A stretch of 64,000 bases of DNA from Sipunculus nudus (lineage: Eukaryota > Annelida > Sipuncula > Golfingiida > Sipunculidae). Below the pieces are notes generated by a model. The model worked only from the letters and a program-made list of their open reading frames with translations. It did no database searches and had not been told where the DNA came from. The position numbers and the translations under genes are program-made. The stretch covers positions 5,162,019 through 5,226,018 of the forward strand of contig CM049306.1 in NCBI GenBank assembly GCA_026874595.1, written 5' to 3'. This document shows positions 1-21,190 of this stretch, one piece after another. Positions within the stretch are counted from its first letter, which is position 1. Each line of letters begins with the position of its first letter.

Positions 1-900
1 TAGATTTAAGAGCAGGTCTCATGAATAATCCCAGACAGGCTCCCTCTCTAATTTTGTCCCCATAAAAATGCAAATGACACCAGGAGATATGGAGATTCAA
101 CAATCAACTCTTTTCTTCTTTACAGCTGAAACACCACTATCTTCATGTTTTTTTTTAAATCCCTTACTTAGTGGCCATATAGTAAACTGCCAAAACAGGT
201 TTATCTGAGAACTGCTAGATGCGGCCATTACATCTTGTGCTGCATAATGTCTGCTGGCACTCAAAGATCTATTATGCATGAGCGACAGTATCTGCTCGCA
301 TTCCTGGCCAGAAGCGTCCCCTACCTATAAACAGGTTCCATCTGCTAATGGTGTTATCCTGTTTAATACTAATTAGGACTCCATCACTTCTTATTTAATC
401 TTGCATATTTGCACCAAGACTGTAGGATATCAACACTTAGACAAAAGCTTGGAGTCTAAAACTGGTGATTATCACAGGAAACCTATCATCGCATCTACAG
501 CTGCCCTTACAACAACCAGTTTTATTAAACCAGTGTGACTGATAGTATCAAGCTGGCCGCTATCTTCACATTTAATCGACCAACAATGAAGTGTCAGCTG
601 ATTTTATCAGTGAACTGGTTTATACAGTATACAATCTAATAAAACAAGTTCTGTTGATAATTAAATATTATTTGGATTACGAAGGGGTTACGTAGGGGGA
701 AACACAAATTGATTCCTGATATTCACTTGTTATTACCACTGATGTGAATTCAGATAATGGGATTAATGAAGGTGGCAGGTTTTAGTATTTTAATGACATA
801 TGCTAGGACAGCATAACATAGTTACTGCAAATACTTTGCTGTGGTGCCTGTTTGAAGAATCAAAAATATAAAAACAAGCCATCAAAAAGACTGTTGCTAA
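1..900. other. AT-rich stretch, no gene seen
   Basis: No exon, repeat array or transposon end was recognised here. The reading frames are short and lack coding character. By position it is the distal part of the SRGAP-like first intron, or the region upstream of the small gene that starts near 960. Confidence 0.4.
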
Positions 901-934
901 GAGGAAGAAATTAATACATCCAACCCAATATTAC

Positions 935-943
935 TATATAAAA
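935..943 (+). promoter_or_regulatory. TATA box of small secreted-protein gene
   Basis: The string TATATAAAAGG starts at 935, in a good metazoan TATA context. Transcription would be expected about 30 bases downstream, near 965, which gives a 5' UTR of roughly 45-50 bases before the ATG at 1013. The position fits the downstream exon, donor, acceptor and poly(A) signal, so it is read as the core promoter of that gene. Confidence 0.5.
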
Positions 944-1012
944 GGCCCCCTAGACTCTGTCATGGACTGGGATATCTCAGACATTGTCTTATCAGAAGTC
1001 ACAGCTTCAAGC

Positions 1013-1600
1013 ATGTTTTCCTTTCTTTTATTTCTCGGGTAAGTCGTGAGAACGTTTGTGGGCCTTCACTATTGTTAAACACCAATTTTTTTTATTTAAA
1101 ACATTTATGCATTTTTTAAAATAAAAACCCTTTTTACTATTTTTATTTGCTTCATTTCATGACTTAATATTCACAAAGACCTTTATAAAGTGTGATTCAG
1201 TTCATTTACTCAAAGAAGGGCCCTGTCAACTTCTGAATGGCAGTATAAAGTGCACTTGAGATGTGAGTGGGTTGTCCCCATAAGGGAACACTGAGTTTAC
1301 CTTTCAATAAATACAATCATCCAAAGAACGCCTTTCTCATTTCATTTAAATCAATAATACTGGCTTTTAATGATTTGCAGGTTAAACCTGCGGAGGGCAG
1401 GGCCTGTAGTACCGGCGGGCACCAGCAGGTGCAGCAGGGTCACCAAGGGAGTAACTGTCCCTGTGGGCAGCAGGAGGCCGTCCACCACTCCAGCCCCGGC
1501 CAAACAGATCAATAACATTTGTTCAAATAGATGGAGAACCCAAGATGCCCTCTTTCATCAAGCCCTGTCATGTGGCATCTTCTTCATTCCCATGGAATAA
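1013..1600 (+). CDS. Candidate small secreted protein, two exons (81 aa)
   Basis: Exon 1 is 1013-1038 and ends CTCGG|GTAAGT. Exon 2 starts after TTTGCAG at 1381 and stops with TAA at 1598-1600. The spliced frame opens MFSFLLFLG, a short hydrophobic start like the beginning of a signal peptide. It continues into a basic, Pro/Ser/Thr-rich stretch and three widely spaced cysteines near the middle and C-terminus. Exon 2 is markedly GC-richer than its surroundings. A TATA box at 935 and AATAAA at 1793 frame the unit. The family is not recognised. The hydrophobic run is short for a signal peptide and an alternative frame is open through part of exon 2 (to 1515), so frame and secretion are inferences. 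It lies antisense inside the putative SRGAP first intron. Confidence 0.42.
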
Positions 1601-1792
1601 TTTTATCACACCTTTGAGTTCAATATCCTGTTCAACCCATAAGTTGATTTAATTTTCTGATTTGTTTGAAAATTTATGCTGAAATTATTCGAGTATCTTA
1701 GTGAAATTTCATTTAGGCTACTACTGTTAGAATTGCAATCATTTCCAAAACCCCCTGGGGCTACCATCTCACCGGTTTGTGTGACTGATGTC

Positions 1793-1798
1793 AATAAA
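1793..1798 (+). terminator. Poly(A) signal of the small gene
   Basis: AATAAA lies 193 bases after the TAA at 1598-1600, a normal distance for a short 3' UTR. It completes a compact unit of about 0.85 kb from the TATA box to the signal. Confidence 0.35.
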
Positions 1799-1814
1799 AC
1801 ATGCCATGTTAAAT

Positions 1815-4800
1815 GTGGTCAGACAGTTGATAAGAGGACATAAAGTCCTACCAGCACCATCCTACTGGTTCAGATGATTTCAGTGATGGAGTGGGCACTG
1901 CTAATATTGAGGGCAGGTTGAAAAATGTGTTAACCACTGGCATTTACTGGAACTGCATGTAAATATGTTGGGTAAAAAAATTAAATATCTTACTCTTCCA
2001 CTTTTATGCTTTTTTAATTACCATGATTACCACTTGCAGACAGGATACATGTATTTCATTCTGTGTTGTGAATGTGAAATGCATCTCCCTGACATGCTTC
2101 ATGGTCGTTATTCACCTTGTGACTGGAGTGTTCTCAGGGAGTTTTTAGGTAATAACCAGAACACTGCCACACTTGACCACATCACTATACACACGAGGCA
2201 GCAGAATAGTATAAAGTCAGCAAATATCCCATACTTATGTCATTCATTAACACCAAAAGACCACATGGCCCAGTGTTGTCTGGTTCAGATTATCACACAG
2301 GTCATTGAGTCTGCAGCATAATGACCTCCTGTACAGGCTAAAATCACTAAGGTCCACAGACATCCTGGGCCCAGCATACCTGCACATACCCCCAATCTAA
2401 CAAAGTAAATACCCTAACCAGCCCACTAATGGCCATCCAGCATCCAGACAAAGCGGCCAGCCAGAACCAGCGGTGAAGCACACTCCCACCAGCATCATGT
2501 AAAGTCACAAAGGCCCATGTACATGTCGTTATCAAGAATTCCAGATGCCTGCTGCCAAGATTGATGTAAAGTTATAAGAAGTTTCTTGTTCAGGTTCTGG
2601 TTGTACAATTGTTGACTTGTTTATGGGCCGTTATACTTTGAGGTCTATGCTCTAGATCATTAACATATTTAATCCTTGTACAAAATACTATAAAATGTTA
2701 TAATTTTGTAAAAAAAATAGGCTGCGTAGAGTTCTGATGATAAATATTATCAGTTGCCATGCTGGAGTTACTCTTCTTATGAAATTCAATTTACTTTAGC
2801 AGACCAACTTCTTGGGATCCAGGTCTCTAGCTGTGTTAAGCAGAGACCTTGCTTCAGAGGGCCTCCTGGCCTGGTATATCCTGAATTTGAACAGGGTCAT
2901 GTGATGGGGATAGAAACTTTTATTTGACATGCATGGACTGTGTCACCTTCAGCACAATGGCCCCTGACATCACACAGCGTATTTGCTTGGTCCTTTTGTT
3001 TGATCTTGACAGAAAAGACCTCATTTGAATAACTTGGGATAAGATTTGGATGTTTCTGAACCTTACCAGTATTTGAGCTTAAGAAAAATAACTGGCTTAC
3101 ATAACGTATAAGAAGGTCATAATACCAATGGCTGTTGGGTCTTCTGTCCATCACCTTTGCATACATTTATATATATATACAAGGCCAAGGGTTCACACTG
3201 GTAGGTAGAGGTTTCGAGACCAGAGGATCTCTGCAAAAACTGAAGTCAACAGATTGTTACTTAATATCAGCGCAGAAATAGCTACAGGTACATGGCAAAA
3301 CTTTAAACCCTAAAAATCAGGAATGGAACTGAACACACAGAGATATATATCTTACTACGAATCTTTAACTGGCTACCTATGACTGAAAATCTCTCCGCAA
3401 ACTGCATGAAAGATTAAAATGTAAATAAACAACTCACAGGTTCAGTATATTAAATATTAAAATGGATGAAGACACCCTTTTACTAATTTACAAAGTGCTT
3501 TGGGCCACTAGAAAGCCCAAATACAGTTATATACACAACTTTCATATTTCTTTACATTTTATAGATGGGAAAGTAAAATCTGGAAAAAATTTCTTGAGCT
3601 CATGACATATCAAGATTGACTGATCAAACAATTATGATTTAACTGGTTATAAATAGCCTTGATAAACACTGCTCTGAGTCATTAGGAGAGCTGAGCACTG
3701 CTCATTAAGGAACCAACAATATCTTTAATTAACCTTTCCATTATCTCATGTTCAATTTCAGAGATATAAATTCATGATGAAAAAAGCTATGGTTGTCCGT
3801 TGAACAATGAATTTTGGGGTTATGTCTGCTTCTAACAGAGATATATACATGAAATATGTGTTGGTCACTATTCCCTGCCTTCTTTTATTCAGAATAAGGA
3901 TCAAAGTCCAAGAATAGAATCAGGATATTGGAAACATTCCACTGTAATTAATAATTAACTTCTTGCTAACATCCCCAGTATGCACTTTAGTCAAGTTAAA
4001 CACAGAATGATTCATCTACATCTCCTTTTTATGCATATAAGGTTTTCTGATATATACAACACAAAAATTATCTTTTCTTTTCCTTTGGTATTACCTGGAA
4101 TAATTGGAATGAGGAAGTAACCCACTAGTTTTGCAGATCTATTTTAACCTGTAGCATATCATTCAAGTTCTCTTTACAGCCAATCTGGGCTGGCAGGAAT
4201 AATGCAAGTCCAAAATGAGGAAGGTATCTGTTTACCTTCTTAAACCATTCTACTTTGCTAACCCTTTACATTCTCACAGGGCGTGTTTAGCTGTATTCAT
4301 ACTGTAGTTCAATTGCTATACTGTGGTTCTACTGCAATACATTCTCTGTATTGCACTGGTTTGAGGTTTTTCGGCCCACAAAACATTCTGTGCTTCTACT
4401 GTATTAAAAACTGCACTACTTAATATGGTCACACAGTGACAGAGAATTTTTAATCTAAATACATGTATTTCTTAATTTTTTTTTACTGAAGTTCATTTTT
4501 AGATGCCAGGGTTAGGGATAGGTTAAGGTGCATGAAGTAAATGCACCTGATCTTAATTTAACTTACTTGGGAGGCAGAATTGACTATCACACCCTGAGTT
4601 TACACCAATGGGAGAAGTGAACCTGCTAACTTTCCTAACCACAACTGCCTGCCTACATCAACAGGAAGGCTGTTTTGTGAACAAAAAATACATTCACTGA
4701 TGCACAACCAAACCTAATAAAAATATCCTGTCCATCTACACCACAGATATAAAAAAGTTGTAAAACCACCCAGGTACCTTTCCTTAGACTAGTGGAATTT

Positions 4801-5870
4801 ACTGGAGTAATCTTCTGAGACAGAGGTAGTATTAGTGTATGTAGATGAGGCTGAAATAGAAAGGGTTACCCTTGATAACTCTGTGAAAATAACAGCTTCA
4901 CACAGGACAGCTGCTGTAGGCTGATTAATGGGCAGCATGCTGGAAAAGCCACCAACATGTGGCACAGCTTCCTGACATGTGAGCACAGCAATGCTATAAC
5001 ATGCAGGAGCAGTAGGCAGATAAAACAGCCTCTGATATGGCACTTGTATTATTCTAAGGCAGCTGCAATCACTGCATCATATCACGCGGGAATCAGATCT
5101 AATAAAGGATGAATCTCAGGGTCTTGAGGATCGAGGTCAGCTACAAATTTTTTAGACAAGGCAGTTGAGGTCTTTGTGATTCATCTTCTCTTTGTTTTAA
5201 ATTACAATGACCACCTCTGAATCAGATCCTCACTGTTATTATGAAAACACTTCCACCATGTGGCACTGATCAATTTCACAATTAGCTCCAAGACGTCATA
5301 TTCTTTGATTTTGTTGTACAATTCATACCACGACCAAGATAATAAAAAAATGGTGGTAATGTCATATCATGTATTGTTATTGGACATAAAACAGAAATGA
5401 CTGACTTCAGTAAAAAATAAATATGTCTTCCAATGACAGTCAACTCATTAGAAAAGTCATCTGAAAGTGTGTCTAAATCTCAAGCAAATAAAGGATGGTT
5501 GAGATTTCCAAATGTGAACATGCTGTAATTTAAAGTTCTGAGATGTTCAGATTTAAAGATTCTTCAGGCTGTAGGCTGATAATAAAATGTTTGTAGAAGT
5601 AAGATAGTTATGATTATATACTACATGCTGGATATTTATAACTATTCAGCAGATCTATACACAGATATGTTTTAGTGATCAACAATGGAAGATGAATCAA
5701 TGAATTCAAAAATCAATAAATTAATGGCTACAGATCTAAGTAACATTACTGTTAATTAGACTCATTAGCTAACAAGTACAGGCATGATTATTAATTGTTA
5801 AATTTATGTGCCAGCCTGATCATGAATGGACAGGTCTCTCACTCTCTGTGTAGAAAACACACCACCTATG
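1815..5870. other. SRGAP-like first intron, no exon recognised
   Basis: This is about 4 kb of AT-rich sequence. I looked on the minus strand for the next SRGAP exon (F-BAR helix, LVEQF/LQDLQ-type sequence) and found nothing like it. The longest frames, at 1965-2321 on the plus strand and 4789-5043 on the minus strand, have no recognisable family features. Long first introns are usual for SRGAP genes. Confidence 0.4.
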
Positions 5871-5884
5871 TGTTATATAATGTG

Positions 5885-5960
5885 TTTATATATACAGTCC
5901 AGCTCACTCTGTTCCATAGTCCACCAGCATAGCATCATTTATATTCTGCAGCTTTTCAAG
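5885..5960 (+). other. Possible non-coding first exon with TATA box
   Basis: TTTATATATA at 5885 is followed about 65 bases later by a strong donor, TTTTCAAG|GTAAGC, at 5960/5961. No ATG lies between them. The arrangement resembles the TATA-plus-short-first-exon layout at 935-1038, but no downstream coding exon could be assigned. It may be chance in AT-rich DNA. Confidence 0.15.
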
Positions 5961-7025
5961 GTAAGCATTTAATGATTACAGGTAGACTTATCAGTGATAT
6001 ATTTGGCCCAGTATCAGGTGGTAACACATCCATCATGAGTAATTTATTTCTGATTCAGTGACTTGACCATAGAAGGAAGGTGCGTTTTTAGCTGAAAATA
6101 TTATAATCTGTAAAAATACACTTTAAACCAGATATTGGCAATCTTCTGCACTGGGCATCATATAAACTTTATTTACCTTATATATATAATATCTAATTAA
6201 ATTTTTATGCAGAAATGTGCTCACATTTACAATGAACCTGCATATGTCATTCTAATTTTTTTCTTGTATTACTATTAATTACTGCATTTGTGTTAGTTTG
6301 TTAGTTTAGTAGGTCTATTGCTTTACCGGTACATTATTATAGCCTTTCTCTTTTTTAACTGATAAATATATCAAATGGGTTAATGTTACAACAAATGATC
6401 AGTAACTATTAGTTTTGTTTTTTTTTTACTTTCATTTATAAATAATATTTTAATTTATTATATTCATTATGTAATTTATATCTAATATATATATAAATAT
6501 ATATGTTAATATAATCCAATAATCTGCTACTGATTTTATTTTAATCTGATAAAATGTTATCATTACTGAATTGAATTAATTTGGCATTACAACGTTCAAA
6601 TCTTACTCACAGACTATTTAGAAACCACTATTGCACTTACAGTATTTTATTTTAAATCAATATTAATGTAACAGGAGGAATAGCACCCCCCCCCCCTTGT
6701 ATTTTTTTCTTTTTATTTTCTCTCAAATTTTATTGTCATATCACGTCTCAAGTATTGATATTTTAACTTACTTCTCATTTATATCTGAATAATATATCAC
6801 ATGACATCAGCAAAGTTATCACTTAGAGAGTGATATGATTCAACAGGTTCCCAGTTACACTGACAGTTATGTAAGTGTTTGATATGTCGGGCGGGGAGGG
6901 CTTTGATCTGGCCGCCTTGTCAGCCGCTACATCCCGGCCCGAGCCTCAGCTCATCTGTACTGTGGCTTCCATCGGCAGACGCTGAGACTGAGAGATCATG
7001 CACACCGACCCAAAAAAAATCCTAC
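5961..7025. other. Proximal part of SRGAP-like intron 1
   Basis: The left two thirds are very AT-rich and include a run of C at about 6685-6695. From about 6880 the sequence becomes GC-rich and CpG-containing, continuous with the shared promoter. No exon was recognised here. Confidence 0.4.
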
Positions 7026-7095
7026 CTTTGGCCTGCAATTCGAATTCCAGCACAATTTCCTTTTCCTTCCTGAGTTTCTTGTCGGAAAGCGCCAT
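7026..7095 (-). CDS. SRGAP-like Rho GTPase-activating protein, first coding exon
   Basis: The ATG at 7095 opens 23 codons and then a donor, AAAG|GTAGG, at 7026/7025 (phase 1). The peptide includes KLRKEKEIVLEFELQAK. This aligns with the conserved N-terminus of slit-robo Rho GTPase-activating proteins, where F-(K/R)-K-D-K-E-I-I-A-E-Y-x-x-Q-V-K precedes the F-BAR domain. These proteins bend membranes through F-BAR and act on Rac/Cdc42/Rho through the GAP domain in cell migration and neurite growth. Only this exon is in the window; the rest would lie left of base 1. The call rests on one short peptide plus its position back-to-back with FAM72, the neighbour of SRGAP2 in vertebrates. A different F-BAR or unrelated protein remains possible. 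Confidence 0.6.
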
Positions 7096-7340
7096 GCTGT
7101 CCTAGTGACTGTGGACAGTGGCTCGGCAGACACAATCTGTGAGTTTGTTTTGGTGTACCTATCCAAAATCGCAGACAATCTGACAGCCTGCTCCGGTACC
7201 CTGCAGCAGCTTCAAAGCGCATGCCCAACAGGAAGTTTGTGATCCAGCTCTCGTGACGTCAAAATTAAATGTCCCAGACGCGTGCGTCTGTTATGATAAA
7301 GCGACCAATCAAAGGCCGTCTTACATTTGAAGGGGCCAGC
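7096..7340. promoter_or_regulatory. Bidirectional promoter of SRGAP-like gene and FAM72
   Basis: This GC-rich, CpG-containing gap lies between the SRGAP-like ATG (minus strand, 7095) and FAM72 exon 1. Visible motifs are an NRF1-like GCGCATGC at 7217-7224, an ETS-like ACAGGAAGT around 7228-7236, a full CRE palindrome TGACGTCA at 7254-7261, a CCAAT box at 7305-7309 and a CHR-like TTTGAA at 7326-7331. No TATA box is evident. ETS, NRF1, CRE and CCAAT motifs are common in bidirectional housekeeping promoters. CCAAT plus CHR is common in cell-cycle genes. Start sites are not determined. Confidence 0.55.
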
Positions 7341-7515
7341 CCTGACATCTGTCACACACTGCAAGGTTTACTGTCAAAGGCGAGTGTGTTTTGGAACAAA
7401 AAGAGGGGCGTCTTTTCAAGAAAACCACGGTCGAACCGGAAAAATCAAATCAAAACCATATTTTTATCCAAGAGAAAATACTCAAATACGGAAATAACTA
7501 CTCTTTTACGACCTG
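7341..7515 (+). other. FAM72 non-coding 5' exon (approximate start)
   Basis: A strong donor, ACCTG|GTAAGTAG, closes this segment at 7515/7516, downstream of the CCAAT box. Splicing to the acceptor at 9193/9194 places the first usable ATG in the next exon. The frame opened by the ATG at 7269 would hit a stop (TAC TAA) just after the junction, so it cannot extend FAM72. The left border is a guess, because the transcription start is not visible. Confidence 0.4.
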
Positions 7516-9193
7516 GTAAGTAGTTAACCCAAGAAAACCGTATGGTTGTTGTGTGAGGCCCTGGTTGGAAAGAACTTCATGTGTTCAGCTGTCAAACAGA
7601 ACTCAGCATGGCTGGTCAACCCATGTTCAGTAGCAGCGTCACCATTAATGGTACTATTACTAGTTATTCTTCATTTAGAGCAACATAGGGAAATGTGCCT
7701 TACATTTAAAAGTGATATTTGGTTGTAACTTTTGGTGAACGGATCATGAATTTTATTATCCAAATCATGACAATAACATTCTCTGACGCACATCTCCATT
7801 GTTCTTCCAACAACAACTGTGACCTATCGATTTAGGTTTTGAGGAACCTGTATAAACTCACGTTCTAATGGTGAGGAAAACAAATCTACATAAGTGTTTG
7901 TCAAACAAAAGGACAATCTGATAGGGGCACCTGCATCTTGTTGTCTTTTCTTTCTTACTTTTAAATCCTCTGAAACTTGCATTGTGTTGTTTTCAAAACA
8001 ACATGTTTATATACAACTCAAGTTATCACTGGATTGGCATTTATCTTGTAAGAAACACTGTCATTGTTTACCAGACATGATGCCTTTAATGTTGGAACTA
8101 AGTGGATATACAGGCATTACAAGTGCAGTTTCACATCACAGTTTTTGTGACTCATTGTCCCTCTTCAATCACAGTCCTGTTATCGAAGCATGGGGCTGTG
8201 ACCAGGTCATGCCATCAGACACGGTTCTGAGCCATCATCTTGAATTCTCATGTTGCCTTTGCCTCTTGATCACAGAACCTGTGCACATCTGTCTTGGTGA
8301 GACAGTTATTTTGGTTACACATAAATTTTTATTATGATTTCATCTATGTGAAGAGTTTAGTTCCAGACCTCCAGTGTGTTTTACATACCACAAGTTAAAT
8401 GTAACTCCTTTTTGACCTTCCACACAGATATATTTGCACTCTTTCCTCAGAGTTCTCCGTGTAATACTCAGATCTTCTGAATGAGAATTCAGATTCTTAT
8501 ACAGTTTATGAAGATGTTGGACTGAGGGCAAGTCAGATTATTATTACTTTTATCATGAGCTGGATCATTGTTTCTGTGTGTGTTTGTGTATATGTATTCA
8601 GACAAAAATACTACAACTAATGCTGTGATTCATTTTGAAAAAAATAAACAAGTCTTGACATGAAGAATAGATCTTTAAAAAATTGCCATCTGTAGAGTTA
8701 TGGGCTCTCTGAGTGCATGATTGATAGATATTTGCATTTTCAGGAATGCATGCCTCCACCATATGGGTGGTCCTAAATGGGGGTACTCGGCAACCCATGT
8801 TTTCATTCACTTATTGGGCAATATTCCCAGGTTCATTTGTACATTTGTTCCCCCAGGTGTTTGCATTCACTCATTTGGCCATAATTCCAAGTTCAATCAG
8901 GCATATGTGATTACATATTTTTTTAATATTCTTGGAAGTCCTACCTGGGTCTGGATCATGAGCTGTACCCACACAAAATCTTGTTGATTCTTCATTGGCC
9001 CATTTCCAAGGTGCCCTGAAAATTTTATGGGGTTCTGTTCACGATTGCGCGAGTTATGTTGTGAATAAACACCCACACAAACACACATACAGGTGCACAC
9101 ATACCCTTCTGGAGGAGGCAATGACTTGATGCTATTTCTGTTTGTATGAACAAAGAATAGGATTTACTGACCATTATCATTTCTTACTTTCAG
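7516..9193 (+). other. FAM72 intron 1
   Basis: Donor GTAAGT at 7516 and acceptor TACTTTCAG ending at 9193. The intron is 1.68 kb. The longest frame inside it, 7894-8337 on the plus strand, has no recognisable family features and is treated as chance. No transposon ends were seen. Confidence 0.45.
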
Positions 9194-9208
9194 AATACTA
9201 AAGCAACA

Positions 9209-19107
<9,899 letters not shown>

Positions 19108-21190
19108 ACCTGGCATCTCCATCCTAAATTGACCTCACAAGTGCCAAACAATTCCGCCACAGTCCAGCTTTTAGTGTATGGTGCTGCCACCTGGTGTGTC
19201 ACACCTGAATTAATTTGATGGTATACACAGATGATTTTATTCTTGCTTGGTGGATCCTGTTTTCACCTGCTTGGTATCAGTCATCACCAGTTAAATGTCC
19301 AGCGTTCATCAGTGATGTGTCCAGCAACCTGACGTGATGACCAGTAAAAGGGGTTGTAATTTTGGGCATGTTTTCACTGAATTTATCAAGTTACAATTTA
19401 CTCAAACTGATGATTATGTCGATTTTTTAGAAGTTTGCTATGCATAATACTAGTCATGACTGAATTATTCTCATGCTTGCCCACCTCCCTGCAAGTGCCA
19501 AAGGATATTAAATGGTCAGTGCCCCAGTCTGTCAATGTGCTGAGGTCAGTCCTGTGAAGAAATCAACAAAATAGCTCAGCTGACTCTCCCTTCCCGAGAT
19601 CGCAGGGCCGTGGGAATGACACGCTTGCTTGCCTTTCTCAGCACTGTGATAGGACTTGGGTCACTCATACTCCGTTTATCTCCATTTTTTATGCAGTTTG
19701 GTGGGCTGAAAGTGTGTCTGGTCAGTCTGTGGACTTTGTGCTGACAGGATGTCAAATTTGACCTGTCACCACTTGTGTCAATAATAGTTTACCATAAAGT
19801 CTGACTGGATACCTGGAGTACATAGTTATTTGAGTAATTTTAGATTGGCAGAATAACACAATATATTTTGATGACATGGCTGGCTATATTGTTTTCTTAC
19901 AGGTCGTCCCCACATGTATTTTTATTTTATAAATGTAAAGTGCACTGTGCACACTAAGTACTCATTATAAAAGTGCCATCATAATTACACATAAGACTTG
20001 TTCAAGGGACTGAAGTGAGCAGAGTCATCTTGCATAGGGGATATGTCAGTTGCCGCCATGGCTGTTACTGAACAGGTTATGACCCAATACCTACTTATTG
20101 CCACCCACCCTGTTTAGTGGGAACTAGCCTTTCATCTCCATTGTCTGTCTGTCTGTGTGTCGTATGATAATCAACTATAAAGCTAGGTTTGCAGATCACT
20201 TCATTCAGCATGAAGTTTCATGAGTTGGACATTTGTTGTACCAATGTGGATTTTTGAAGACTACGATATTCACAGAAATCTCTATGCACACTTTTGCTAC
20301 TATTCCTGTATTATTACTGCTTTTGCCATGGTGATATTTTGCTCAATGCTGCAGCATAGCTAACAATGAGGATTTGTAGGGATATTTACACAAGGAAGCG
20401 TATTCCGGTGATGGTATATTGTTGTTCACCTTATAACAGATGTTCGTCTAACTTCTGTGTCATATTCATATATACTTGTTAATGATGTCATACTGTCACT
20501 ACAGTAAACACATCTACAAATATATTTTTCAATATCTAGGGACCATTTGAAGAAGAAAAAACATTAGAAAGTTTAACGCTTAGTTTCTGCTGAACATTGA
20601 TCATTGTACAGTTATACACCTTAAACTGTAGTCAGAGCTGATGCTGTTTTTGTTTCCTTAATTTTATCCTGTAAATTATTCAAAACAAGTATGGGTCAAA
20701 AAGATGACCATTTACACAAAAGTTAAAAGATATTTCAAAGTGTTGTTTGTATGGATCTCAGTTACATATGTTCATTAGATAAATTATTGATGTGCTTATA
20801 AAAGTGCTTTTTCAACATGATGCACTGTTATCGTAGAAATATTTATACCTTATCACAACCAGTATTTGTTACATTGCACATTCATCAGTCATTTTAAAAT
20901 TGTATCATGTTTCACATAAAACCCACATCACCTAACATATAAGGACCATTTGTGTACTTCCCTCAATTCTCATAACATCATTTGTCACCTTGTATCATAA
21001 CAATTTTTGTTTTCATGTAATTTTTAAAGATTGGTTACATCTGTTGATATGAAAGGCTGTATATTTAAGTGAGTTATTTATACTTTGCTTGTATATCTTG
21101 ATCACATCATTAATGGTGTAGCAGGTTGCCCCTGTTAAAAAATTGGTCTTTTCCAGTGTAGAAATAAAGTACCTGTACACTTTATTGGTT
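19108..21190 (+). other. FAM72 3' UTR (probable)
   Basis: No further coding frame follows the stop. The first canonical AATAAA after the stop that I found is at 21163-21168, giving a 3' UTR of about 2.07 kb. The end is inferred from the signal only; an earlier non-canonical site, for example ATTAAA near 19508, cannot be excluded. Confidence 0.4.
21163..21168 (+). terminator. Poly(A) signal, probable FAM72 end
   Basis: AATAAA followed shortly by a T/G-containing stretch (TTTATTGGTTGC), a plausible downstream element. Confidence 0.4.

Noticed and set aside
7269-7523. 84-codon frame as a longer FAM72 N-terminus
   Set aside because: It is phase-incompatible: after the junction 7515/9194 it meets TAA within two codons. 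The ATG at 9209 gives the family length.
7894-8337. 147-codon frame in FAM72 intron 1
   Set aside because: No family features, no promoter or splice logic, and composition like the surrounding intron.
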